The notes beneath the pieces are model-generated. The model saw only the letters and a list, made by a program, of their open reading frames with translations. It was not told where the DNA came from and searched no databases. Position numbers and translations under genes: made by a program. Below are positions 24,350-34,839 of a stretch of 64,000 nt of DNA, piece after piece. Where the stretch lies: NCBI GenBank assembly GCA_947000775.1, contig CAMQGK010000567.1, positions 1,235,001 through 1,299,000 of the forward strand, written 5' to 3'. Numbering within the stretch: position 1 is the first letter of the stretch; each line of letters opens with the position of its first letter. This DNA comes from Pterois miles (Eukaryota > Chordata > Actinopteri > Perciformes > Scorpaenidae).

Positions 24350-24600
24350 TTTTCTGTCACCTTCTGATTTACATAAGGTCATACATACTTTTATTTTTTT
24401 CCCGCCAGGACTGTTGTAATGCACTTTATGTTTGTATCATCCTTCACCAGCTGGTGCAGAACAATACAGCCTGCAGTGCTTGCCAACTTCCACTGGCTGC
24501 CTGTTATGTAGCCTACGTATTGATGTTAAAAACTTTACTCACAACTATTGCATTAAAGAGCCTTGCTCCAAATAAATCAAGGATTTATTGACCGTTATGT
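24350..24600 (+). mobile_element. LINE 3' fragment (L2/Rex1-like)
   Basis: The + strand reads fragments of the reverse-transcriptase C-terminus: a CTGTTGTAATGCACT (DYCNAL-like) block, CTGGTGCAGAACAATACAGC and TTCCACTGGCTGCCTGTTATG (FHWLPVM). It is truncated and has stops. Confidence 0.6.
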
Positions 24601-24666
24601 GCCTTAGATCGGTGGATGCAGCTCTGTTGGTTGTTGTGTTTCTGGGTTTTATCATCCCTCTCTGTC

Positions 24667-24671
<5 letters not shown>

Positions 24672-24739
<68 letters not shown>
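24672..24739. repeat. (AT)n microsatellite
   Basis: About 34 TA units, self-complementary and prone to cruciform formation. Confidence 0.95.
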
Positions 24740-24742
<3 letters not shown>

Positions 24743-25249
24743 TTTAACTCTATTTATTGATGTTTTTGTCTGTTGTTTTTATTATATTTTCTTGTTGTTT
24801 TTGTTTAATAATAATAATGATAATAATCTTTTCAGGAAATTAAGCCAGAATTTAGGGCAAAGTGTGGTAATTAAAGCACAGTGAATCGTCTTTCAGCTTT
24901 ATATGGACGTTGAAGGTCAAAGGTCACAGTGCCTGACACAAAGAATGATCGTAGAGCAGAGAGACGACAGGAGAGACATTAGGATAAAGTGTCTGTGGTC
25001 TCTCTTGCAGAAGCATAACACCGACAGTGAAAGTATATGGAAAAGCAGAAAATTACTAGCATGAATTATTATGGTAATGGAGATGGCTTCAGGCTATATC
25101 ATACAAGAATACACTGATGCAGTTTGTCCAGGCAACAATATGGTTCAGGTCAATGTGTTTGTGTGTGTGCTTGTTCATAATGAATGTGATTTTTCTTGCT
25201 TTCACTTCAGTGTGGCAAGTCAGTGAGTTGTGTATTGTCATAACTAATT

Positions 25250-25455
25250 AACCCCTTTGTGCCCATGCGGGGTTTCATGCGTTTTATTTTCAATTTGATG
25301 CATTCTCGTCAGAAAGATATTCATTTTCGTTTTCCGAAAATTCTCATTTAGTTGTTATAGATGATGCAAATCTGTAGTTAAAAAAGTTTTTTATTATCGT
25401 TATAAAAGATGCGTTTTTCATTTAATTTTGAGGGCACAAAGTTCTTTAACACATT
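25250..25455. repeat. MITE candidate with CTTTGTGCCC ends
   Basis: CCTTTGTGCCC at the left and GGGCACAAAGT at the right are inverted repeats around about 200 bp of AT-rich sequence that also pairs loosely (ATGCGTTTTATTTTCAATTT against AAATTAAATGAAAAACGCAT). Confidence 0.45.
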
Positions 25456-25479
25456 ATCTCAGCGTGCGATTTTTAGGTT

Positions 25480-25880
25480 GTAGCGGGGTGTAGGGTTGAG
25501 TTAGACTGAAGATACTGGGAACACATGAAACTAGAAAACCTGAGGAATCCATTGGTACTAACCATGTCATACTAGCTTGTCAGGAAGGAGGTTAAATGAT
25601 GCTCCAAACTGACTATGACCAAGTCATAGTCAAGTCAGCACACTGACACACTGACAGCTGTTGTTGCCTGTTGGGCTGCAGTTTGCATGTTATGGTTAGA
25701 GTGTATTTTTGATACAGTACCTGTGAGGGTTTCTGGACAATATCTGTCATTGTTTTGTGTTGTTAATTGATTTACAATAATATATACATACATTTGCATA
25801 AAAGAGCATATTCGTCTGCTCCCATGTTGATAAGAGCATTAAATACTTTACAAATTTCCCTTTATGCTTATATAACATTG
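25480..25880 (-). repeat. AGGGCTGTCAA-family repeat, partial, reverse orientation
   Basis: TTGGTACTAACCATGTCATA, AAGTCAGCACACTGACACAC, AGCTGTTGTTGCCTGTTGGG and GTACCTGTGAGGGTTTCTGG are the reverse complement of blocks in copies at 41.4, 43.8 and 50.7 kb. Confidence 0.8.
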
Positions 25881-26375
25881 CGTAACAAGCAAAGACTGGG
25901 CTGGTTTCTTAGGGGACAAATGAATAAAACATTACTGAAATGTGCCTTTTCAGTTATTATATTTGGTATGTTGCAGCCTCCTGAAATATGGAGGAATTTG
26001 GATGAATGCAGTGGTAGAAATAAGCATCCTACTGTATGAGTCTATGTTTTTTATTGTGGACAGGCTCTGTCTCCTCTGTATATGCTCCTTATTTTCATTT
26101 ATTGAACTAATTTTATACATCCTATACCATGTCTTAGTGTCTGTGCCCTTGGAATCATGCGAAGCTCTACTTGATCACAATCGTGTTTTTTTTTTAAAAA
26201 TACATTTAAAAAAAAACTTAAATGTCAAAAAATGAGGACACAAACAAAGAATTGGCCATACACGTCCCTATATACAATTTGTTATGTTATAATATTTATG
26301 TTATTTTATGTTACATTATGTCTTTAAATGAGGAATAACATTGAGCCAAAGCTTGTCAATTGTTATGCAGATCAC

Positions 26376-26377
<2 letters not shown>

Positions 26378-26406
<29 letters not shown>
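26378..26406. repeat. (GT)n microsatellite
   Basis: 14 GT units. Confidence 0.95.
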
Positions 26407-26508
26407 CAGATAGCATGTAATGAATTCATTAGCCAGCATTTATTAACTGGTCATTTGCATAAAGCTACAAAGACAAAGCTGCAGCCAACAGAGATTTGAT
26501 TTACATCA

Positions 26509-26510
<2 letters not shown>

Positions 26511-26581
<71 letters not shown>

Positions 26582-26604
26582 TGCGTGCGTGTGTGTGTGT
26601 GTGT
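26511..26604. repeat. compound (GT)n(GCGT)n(GT)n microsatellite
   Basis: A GT run, about seven GCGT units (26564-26590), then GT again. The alternating purine-pyrimidine stretch is a candidate Z-DNA former. Confidence 0.95.
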
Positions 26605-26999
26605 TTGTAATGTGCATGCACATAATTTTATGCATGCATGCTGGTGCTTGTGTTTGCATGCATGAGAAAGAGGGAAGGGAAATCAGGAAAGAGTCCAAGG
26701 GAGAGAGAGAGCTGCACATCCTTAACATGCATTATGTTTTATGTGGTTCTAGTGTGTTTGTGTGTGTGTGCTTAAAGAGGTAGGTGTGTGACTAATGAAT
26801 GTATGTGTCAGTGTATCAGTGTATATTTGTGTATCCTTATTTCTCTACATAACTATTATATAGTAAACAAAATGTTACAGTACTTTTTAATGTGAGCAAA
26901 TTTGATGGATTTTCAAGATATGCATTGGAAATCAACAAGAAATTACATAACTTTAAAACATAAGCATTATGAGAGTCTGCAACAAACCGTACATGTGTT

Positions 27000-27850
27000 A
27001 TAAAAAGGGGCGTGACTAAATGTTACGGGAGTGGTAAACCTTAACCAATGAAACCGAAACGCTGATAAGCGATATGACACCTTCCACAAGAGTCTACGAC
27101 AAACGGTTCATGAGTTATGAAGGGGGGTGTGGCTAATGACTTTGGGCGGGGCTATGAGTCTATTTGGTATATAAATGACCTCAGGTCTGGACCGCCATCA
27201 TGGTTGAGAAATTTGGAGCAGATTTGACAAAGTATGCGGAAGTTACAACAACTTCCTGTTTCGTGACAAATCATGCCAAATGGCACAACAAAAACTCACA
27301 ATCTTCACAATGATGATCGTCGAGGTCTTAAGATTTCTCTGACCACATTTGAGGTGGATCTGGTTAACCTACAAGGAGGAGTGCATAAAAATATAAAACA
27401 TGTCATTTCCTGTTGCCTGTAGAGGGCGCTATATATATGACTAGATCCTTATCATATCTGAGAACTTTGGGGCAGATCGGACTATGTACAGTACAACTTC
27501 CTGTGTCATGGTGAATGGCTTCAAATGGCCGCCACGGATAAATCATTCAGCGCAAACTCACCGTTTGAATCACTTTTGATCCTTAAGGTCTTTAGATGGT
27601 CCTGACCAAATTTCCGGTTAATCTGATTAAATCTGTAGGAGGAGTTTGTTAAAGTACATGGCCCATAAAATGCTAAAAATGGGCGAAAATCGCACATAAA
27701 AAATCAAATGGCTGAATTCCTGTTGAGTTTTCGGTAAACCTCCAAGAGGCTTTTTTGTGCATCTCCACGTTACATGCCTGCCAAATGTCATACATGTACA
27801 AAAAGATGGTTAATTTGAGATAAGAAAAGGAAAGCAACGCCCACTGTCAC
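27000..27850. repeat. interspersed repeat-like region
   Basis: Low-copy-looking, non-coding sequence with duplicated phrases: GACAAATCATGCCAAATGGC beside GGTGAATGGCTTCAAATGGC, and GATCTGGTTAACCTACAAGG beside ATCTGATTAAATCTGTAGGA. This suggests an internal duplication of about 250 bp. It resembles fish repeats that carry 'gagggcgcta' phrases. Confidence 0.5.
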
Positions 27851-27931
27851 CTTTCAGCCAATCACACGCCCCCTTAAACTACCAAGCTCAGCTGCTATCA
27901 GATTTAGCCAGTTAGCACCTGTTAGCTAGAG

Positions 27932-28596
27932 CAGTGGTTTCCAACTTATTTTACTGTTTTACTTTACTATTGTTTGTGACAACTTAAATAATGTACTATA
28001 GTAGTGTTAGAGCCAAAACAGATTTGTTGTTACTATGGTTAAATAAATGTAATTTATGGTGCTGTTGGATTGTTTCTAGACCACCTCATTAATACATGTG
28101 CATGCCTCCCTTTGAATTTTTTTTACTGTGAAAATGATATTTTTGGCTACATGCCTACAAATATGGACTGAAGCAGAATATTTTGCATGATGTGACTTTT
28201 TGAAATGATTGCATCTATCTTTTTTCAACTGCTGACTTTTGGTTAATAATAATAATAATAACACAGCCACAACTTGAATCTAATTCAACAGTTTATGGGA
28301 TACATACAATAGTGCAGCCTCATTTTTGTCTGTAACTGTGCACAAATACTGAATTTAAATCGGCCCACGAAGTAGACAAAAAAAAAAACCGCATCTTTTG
28401 ATATTTTATTTATTTTATTATTTTCTTTTATTGACAGACTTTTGTATGAATTATCCAGTAAGTGTGATATTATGATTTTAGTTATGCATGTGCAAATCTA
28501 ATTTTGACAGCCTCAGATCAGATTAATTCTGGCACACCCTCTGCGATCTTTGGCGGCCCCCTGAGGGGGGCCCTGACCCCAGGTTGGAAACCACTG
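27932..28596. mobile_element. non-autonomous hAT transposon, 665 bp, complete
   Basis: The terminal inverted repeats are CAGTGGTTTCCAAC at the left and GTTGGAAACCACTG at the right, flanked by a perfect 8-bp target duplication AGCTAGAG (27924-27931 and 28597-28604). Inner right sequence GGCCCCCTGAGGGGGGCCCT is a GC-rich palindrome typical of such elements. There is no transposase, so it must be moved in trans. Confidence 0.92.
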
Positions 28597-28604
28597 AGCT
28601 AGAG

Positions 28605-29910
28605 TAACAACAACGCCAGAGTAAATCTGAAGCATTTATCAGGCTGCTGCTGTAAATAACACAGTACACACTCACAGGGTTATTATGGGTTATTATGCAG
28701 CATCGGAGTGAAAAGACTGTTAATGGCAGCAGCGAATATTAGCAGTTCAATATTATATGGAAAATGTTGACAAGGGTCATTTGAAAAAATGTCATTTTGG
28801 GGCATTTTGAAAAGAAAATGTCTATAATTAGTTAAAATTATATCCAATACATCTCTAAAAGTAATAAGTTGAGTTTTGATAATTTCTTGTTCACTTGTAA
28901 TTGTTCACTTGTGTATTTCAGTGAATTTATTCATGTGATTGTTTATTTTACAATGTAATTTTTGTATTTATTTAACATTGACTACTTTGGGTTTTCACGC
29001 ATATCAAAGTTAGTAGGCTGTATATCAAACTATAACTACAGAATACTACGACCACTGTTTTACTTTTTTGTCTTACTAAGTCATTGTTATGAAATAGTAA
29101 GTCAATTTTCATCTATTTTTTAACATAGATTTTGTGGCAGATATGAGCTTCCATCAACATCATACTTGAAATTTACTTAATTTTGTTCATTTTTCCACTG
29201 TGATAACATACATATGCTCAGAAAGCAGCAGTGGCAGGAAGTATATTTTCAGGGTGAATTCACCCAGCTTGCAAAAACATTTTTATTTTGCACCTAGACT
29301 AGTCGAACCATGCTGATAAGTTATGATATGATGAAGAGGAGGTAAATAAAATTATTATTACACTGCTTACAGTACTGAAAAAAACATATTTGAAGAGCTA
29401 AAAATCAATTTAAAGAAACAGAATAAAGCTCTGAGGCTTTGTTAATTTGTCCTCTGATATCCACATGATAACATTAATCTAATTAACAAGTGACTCCAAA
29501 ACAAAAGAGCACCTCAGACAAGAGGATGCCTTGGATGGGGGACTTGATGAGAATGAATGGAAAGCTCAAAGACTGAAAACAGGGACAATACATCACAAAG
29601 GCAGTCCACAGAGTCAGATGACACGGCAGTGGTATATATCACTTCAGTGTGAGCTTGTAAGGACATGTCGCTCTATCTCCCTTTGAATGATCTTGAGAAA
29701 TTTGTTCTTTTGTTTTTAATTTTTACTCTCCACAGTATGTCTGTGGGTTTATTGGATGATGGTTATGTCAGCCTCGGGCAAGACAACTATTAATCAGTGC
29801 CAGTGTCACAAAACCTTCCTGGTGTAACTAAATTAAATCACCTCAAAAGCTCCCTCCAGAGGAGACACTGCAGCCTGCAGAAGTATTAGTTGAAAACACT
29901 AATCATTTAA
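28605..29910. other. no feature recognised
   Basis: AT-rich non-coding sequence between the hAT element and the SINE. Confidence 0.5.
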
Positions 29911-30297
29911 GAAGAAGAAGAAGAAGAGAAGAAGAAGAAGAAGAAGAAGAAGAAGATAGTCCTTTATTAGTCCCACGAGGGGAAATTCAATTTTTTCACT
30001 CTGTTGTTAACTTATACACGGTACATGCAGACCCGAACACACACATGCACGAACATGCAACAATGGAGAGATGTCAGAGTGAGGGGGCTGCTCCTGACAA
30101 GCGCCCCGAGCAGTTGGGGGTTTGGTGCCTTGCTCAGGGGCACCTCGGCACCTCGGCTCACCTCAGCACCTCGGCTCAAACTGGCACCTCTCCAGCTACC
30201 AGTTCACACTCAGTTCTTGGTCCATGGCGGGACTTGAACCGGTGACCCTCCGGTTCCCAAGCCAACTCCCTACAGACTGAGCTACTGCCGCCCCCCA
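29911..30297 (-). mobile_element. tRNA-derived SINE with CTT tail, copy 2
   Basis: The minus strand begins GGGGCGGCAGTAGCTCAGTC (A-box region at 30262-30297). The B box GGTTCAAGTC is at 30231-30240, then comes a body with GCCCCGAGCAGTTGG on +. The element ends GAATTTCCCC and a (CTT)n tail (29911-29956). The RNA polymerase III A and B boxes look intact. An internal CACCTCGGCACCTCGGCT duplication is specific to this copy. Confidence 0.9.
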
Positions 30298-30649
30298 TTT
30301 ACAATTAATGCATCAAGTCTCGCAGAAGAGAGCTGCAACAGTACTGCACAAGAAACTGTATTTAGCACTACAGTGCCTGGGAGGTGTTTTGGTTGCCAAT
30401 GTACTTGGATAAAATGACCAAAATATGCAAAATACCATAAAAATGACTTGTTACATTGACTTCTATGTAATGCACAGATAATAGGCTTAAGGTTCAACCA
30501 TGTGTTGAGGGCTTCTGGGATTTTGTTCATCAATCCAAACATAAAGCTATGTGCAAAAACTATGGCTTATATGGTGGTGATGTGTGGTGTGGAACACAAT
30601 TGGCCACACTAAAATGAGCTATTGAATGGATTTCAATATTTTGGGAGAA

Positions 30650-30990
30650 GATGAGATTTGTGGTTTTCGGTGAATTTTTCAAATATTGGATGGATTGATA
30701 TGTAATTTCACACATTCATGTAGCCTCCAGGATACTTTGGCGACCTTACGACTTTTCCTCTAGCGCCATTATCTGGTCAGAATTTTGACCACCAACTAAT
30801 GGCTTCCCCGTCAGCCTCAGCTACTTTTTATTCAGTGCTACTTAGCAAATATTAGCATGCTAACTTGCTAAAATAAGATGGTGAACATGTTGGACACCAC
30901 AATACTAAATACCAGCATATTAACATGCCAGCCTTAGCATTTAGCTCAAAGCACCATTGTGCCCGAGTACAGCCTCATAGAGACAGCAGG
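30650..30990 (+). repeat. GCATGCTAAC-type interspersed repeat, copy 2
   Basis: Includes TTGGATGGATTGATATGTAA, TATTAGCATGCTAACTTGC, AAGATGGTGAACATG and CAGCCTTAGCATTTAGCTCA, matching 10.5-10.7 kb and a widely seen fish repeat. Confidence 0.7.
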
Positions 30991-32119
30991 GCTGCAGATT
31001 CTTAAGCTGTTTTCTCATATGAACTACGCTTCAAGAAGTTTCCCTTTCTCACATGTAGCACACAACAGGAGATTTTCACCAACTGGAAATGCTCTGTATG
31101 GTTTAGATGAGGGTTGGTGCAAGGGTACCGAGTGCAGGAGGCAGGACATGGGTCTTTGAATTTGTCGGTTTGGTGCCGGCCTTCACTGAAAGAAGTTCCC
31201 GAATCTTGTCGTCTTTCCAGGTTGACATTTCCGTTGAGTTCTCCAGGGGTGAAGTATTTTTGTAGGCCAACCAGGGTAGTTAGCATCTTCCCTGGTTCCC
31301 TCAACAAAAAGCAGAAAATCAGCTGGTGATGAACAAAGTTTATGATACTTATACTTATGATACATGTCTTGTTCAGCGAGGTAATCTTCACAAATGAACA
31401 GCGCTTTATGATTTTTTATGTGCGAATGCAATCGGCAGAAGTTAAAAGCTAACGTTAGGCTATAGACAAACTTCCCCACGGTCGCATGAGCGTGAGTATG
31501 AACTAAGCTGTACAGGAGGACGAGTCAGCGTGATGGCATTTAGCAGTCTCATTTAGACCACCTTTGGAAATACATATTAAGGCTTTAAAATTCACGAGTG
31601 GGATATTTATTGATGTATAACAAATGTGTCGTGGAACAAAACATTAAAATCTCTTCAGCTTGTGTTAACCATTTAGCGAATGTGATCGTCTGGAAGTAGC
31701 TGGTACAGCCATGAGGCTGTAGTTCTTCCTGTTATGTTCGTCCAATTCATGAGTCATAAATTATTGGGATGAGCGTAAATATTTCATGCTAAACCCACCC
31801 AGACTCCTCTTGGCTTCGGTTGTTGCCACCCTAGGTGACTTACCTCTCTTCGCATCCCTTGGCACTCCTGTCTTTCACAGTTAAATTTGTCTGTTTTGAC
31901 TTACAGTAACTTTTGAACTCGTTGAAATATCTGGGATTTCTCTCGTTTGTACGAGATCACTTGATTTGTTTGACCTATAAGGCATTTTGATCGTCTTTCC
32001 AAAGTGCTTGAAGTGAGCTGGAATCTCTTAGTCCAACACAGAGAGGGTGGAAAGGGTTAAGACGAACAGGCAGTCTTCACTTTAATCTTCATAATGGAAG
32101 CTAAAGAGGACTAATGATA
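30991..32119. other. no gene supported; overlapping minus-strand open frames
   Basis: At 31,002-31,479 two minus-strand frames of 129 and 98 codons overlap. Neither shows a known domain, splice structure or conserved motif that I recognise. Likely chance or repeat-derived. Confidence 0.4.
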
Positions 32120-32380
32120 CCTTCTCTCTCCTCCTCCCATGCCTCCCTCCATCCCTTTCTCCCTCCCTATTTCCACACCTCCATCCTTAACCTCTGACCC
32201 TCCCTTCCTTACTGCTTCTCTGACTCTCTCTGTCTTTCTACTTCCTTTACTCACTCATCCCTCTCTCTCTCTCTCTCTGCCCTTCATCACTCGATGCTTC
32301 CCTCCATTTTTGCCCCGGTTCTCTCCATTGTCCACCTCTCCATTAGCATCCCTCCATCCCTTTTCTCCTCTGACACAGCC
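32120..32380. repeat. polypyrimidine-rich tract (CCT/TCCC)
   Basis: Over 250 bp with few purines on +. It is low complexity, and the open frame across it is not a gene. Confidence 0.85.
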
Positions 32381-32669
32381 AGGCGTTACCACAGTGACAA
32401 ATGGAGTCTTGCATGCCACGGTATTGCTTTGTGTGTGTGTGTCACATAGTGTGGATTTCTAGCTAAGCATTGTGGGTACACGTGTGGTACCCATTAGCTT
32501 GTATATCTACTATATATCTATTTAGGCATGTGTACTCAGGAGAACATGTATGGTCTTTGTGTGTGAGGGTTGTCGCTCTGTGACAGTGACTGATCGCTAG
32601 TCGTGCTAAACGATGCAGAACTTTCTTTAATAGGAGATACAAGAGGTGGTTAAAATCCTGCCTAATGGA

Positions 32670-32860
32670 GAAATATTACAGAGAGGGAGGGAATGAGGAA
32701 GATGGGAGTGTCGACAGAGAAAGAATTGATATGGAAAAGGCGCAAGGAATGGATGCAGTGAAGGAAAGGGGTGGAAAGATGAGAAAGGGAGGAAGGGACA
32801 AGATCAGAAGAGAAGGGGAGGTTATAAAATGAAAGGGAGAGGCGGAGGACATGGAGTGTT
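32670..32860. repeat. polypurine-rich tract (GGA/AGGG)
   Basis: About 190 bp of purine-rich sequence on +, lying 290 bp after the pyrimidine tract. Confidence 0.8.
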
Positions 32861-32889
32861 GATGTGTTTGAGTATCTCCAAAGTGGAAC

Positions 32890-33235
32890 TGTCAAGTCAG
32901 TTTTATTTGTATTGAACACTATCACAAATCACGAATTTCCCTCAGGGGGGTTTACAATCTGTACAGGATACGACACACTCTGTCCTTTATACCGATAAGG
33001 AAAAACTCCCCCCAAAAAGCCCTTTTAACAGGGAAAAAAATGGAAGAAACCTCAGGAAGAGCAACAGAGGAGGGATACCCTTTTCCAGGATGGACAGATG
33101 TGCAAAAGTTGTGTACAGAGTTACAACATAATGAAAATACAACATAGACAATCCAAATGATAAAAATTAATGGTGAAGAGGTGGATCCAGGAGGATGTCA
33201 AGCAGCTTCCCGCCATCACCAGATAGAGACAGAGC
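32890..33235 (+). repeat. common percomorph interspersed repeat
   Basis: It holds the recognisable blocks TTTTATTTGTATTGAACAC, GGGGTTTACAATCTGTACA, AGGAAAAACTCCCCCCAAAA, GGAAGAAACCTCAGGAAGAG and CAGGATGGACAGATGTG. This order is familiar from many percomorph introns. Class not assigned. Confidence 0.7.
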
Positions 33236-34009
33236 AGCACAACCTCCTCTCCACCCCAGATAGATAGAGATTCAGACTGTCTGATATTTATAGGGGGGCT
33301 TTTCCATTGGAAAGGGGCTCGATAAGAGAGGACTTCTTTTTCACTGTGGTGATAGACAGGAGTATAGTGTTAAATTGATCTCAAAACCCATGCACATAAA
33401 AACCAGGTGCGTGCATATGATACGAGCCCACAGAACAGTATCCGCGAGCAGAAAAGCCTCCTCGCAAGGGAGCATTTCTACTACATGAGCGCTCACAACT
33501 GCTCAACTCGCTCGCTCGTCAAGTCGACTTTTGAGACTTTGGAGGTGGGGATGGAATCGACAGTGGCTGCTTTGATTGGTCACTTTGAATCCTGATCAAA
33601 ACCTTTGATTGACTGTTTGGTTTGATCACTTGGTGCCTTCAAATGGGGTCGTGATTACCGCATTTACGAGATGGGCAACAGCAACGACAATATTAACGTT
33701 ACTGTCCCAATCTAGAAGCCATATAGATGAGGTCAGAGGTCATGAACTCGGAGCTTTCAGAAACTTTCCACTTACGAGGAAAGTTCCAGCCTACATTCAC
33801 ATCCTTGTATGACAGTATGACCGTACGATTGTCTGTCACGGCTCTCGACAATCAATACCACCGCACAAGGCAGCCTTTAGCGTTTAAAACGCACCGCGCG
33901 TTCCATTAAGTATAATCTAAAAGCTTTGACAGCAACAGTACAGTGCAAGAGGAGTGTGGTTGCGTTGTTTAGAGAGTGAAAGTAACACTACTTCTGTAGT
34001 TATTTTCAC
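33236..34009. other. no gene; possible DNA-transposon remnant
   Basis: A stretch near 33,400-33,530 has ACTCGCTCGCTCG and GCGAGCAGAAAAGCCTCCTC phrases that recall a fish DNA element. The boundaries cannot be set. Confidence 0.35.
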
Positions 34010-34345
34010 CTCAGTGTTGACTTGTTACATCTTTTCCTAAACCTAACCAAGTCAGGGTTTTTTGTCTAAACTTAAACAAGTATTTCAGACGTACTTATTT
34101 TAATACGACCACGATCTTCTCCTAAACCTAACCAAGTTGTTTTGGGGTTTTTTTCCTAAACTTAAACAAGTATTTCAAACATACTTACTTTAACCTGAAC
34201 CACAATCTTTTTCTAAACCTAACCAGGTTATTTTATTGCCTAAACACTGGCACACCACGGGGGGATTGCTAAGGCAACTGCTGGACATTCGTAAGAAAAC
34301 GCACAAACAATAACTTTTTGTAAGGCACAAATCGTTGTATGAGGA
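34010..34345 (+). repeat. CCTAAACCTAACC-family repeat with internal duplication
   Basis: Two tandem versions of CCTAAACCTAACCAAGT...CTAAACTTAAACAAGTATTT, then CTGCTGGACATTCGTAAG and GCACAAACAATAAC blocks. It matches copies A and B. Confidence 0.7.
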
Positions 34346-34604
34346 TACGTTGTTAAGTGTGCAATACCTGAATGAAGTGACAGCTAAATTTGTCTACCTT
34401 CTACTTTTGTTTCATTATATTTTGAGAAATCAAGCCTTTGCATAGGGGTGATGTATAGGGAAGATGTGCTGTATAGCTTATGGCCTAAAAAAGGGTTTGT
34501 TGGCTTGTCGAGGTTTGGTTTCAATTGACCTGCTGAGCTCACAACTAGATGATTAGATTAGAGAAAGTGCTGGACAGTAACAATGTATGTTGCAGCTACA
34601 GTAT

Positions 34605-34784
34605 ATAATGTGGGGACAAAATGCACATTCCCATAAAATAAAGCATTATATTTTAGGGTGAGGACTTGGTTTAGGGTTAGGGTATGGTTAGGGTTAGGAT
34701 TAAGCAAGTAGAAGGTGCAGTTAGGGTTAAGGCACATCTCCAGGAAATGAATGTAAGTCAATGTAATGTCCTCAAAAGTCATGG

Positions 34785-34838
<54 letters not shown>
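34605..34838. repeat. GTGGGGAC repeat with TTAGGG-like segment and (GT)n
   Basis: GTGGGGACAAAATGCACATT leads into TTTAGGGTTAGGGTATGGTT and AGGGTTAGGATTAAG, then TGTCCTCAAAAGTCATGG and a 50-bp GT run (34789-34838). This is a frequent fish arrangement upstream of GT microsatellites. Confidence 0.7.

Positions 34839-34839
<1 letters not shown>

Noticed and set aside
30231..30297. Possible tRNA gene from A and B boxes
   Set aside because: The tRNA-like segment is the head of a SINE that continues into a body and a CTT tail, and two further copies exist.
31002..31479. Two overlapping minus-strand frames of 129 and 98 codons
   Set aside because: No recognisable domain, no compatible splice signals and no codon pattern distinguishing one frame. 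Left as unsupported.
32139..32462. 107-codon plus-strand frame rich in Pro, Ser and Leu
   Set aside because: Low-complexity polypyrimidine translation.
32914..33060. Possible LTR or retrovirus-like segment
   Set aside because: No gag, pol or env motif, no primer-binding site and no paired long terminal repeat. The blocks match a common fish repeat instead.
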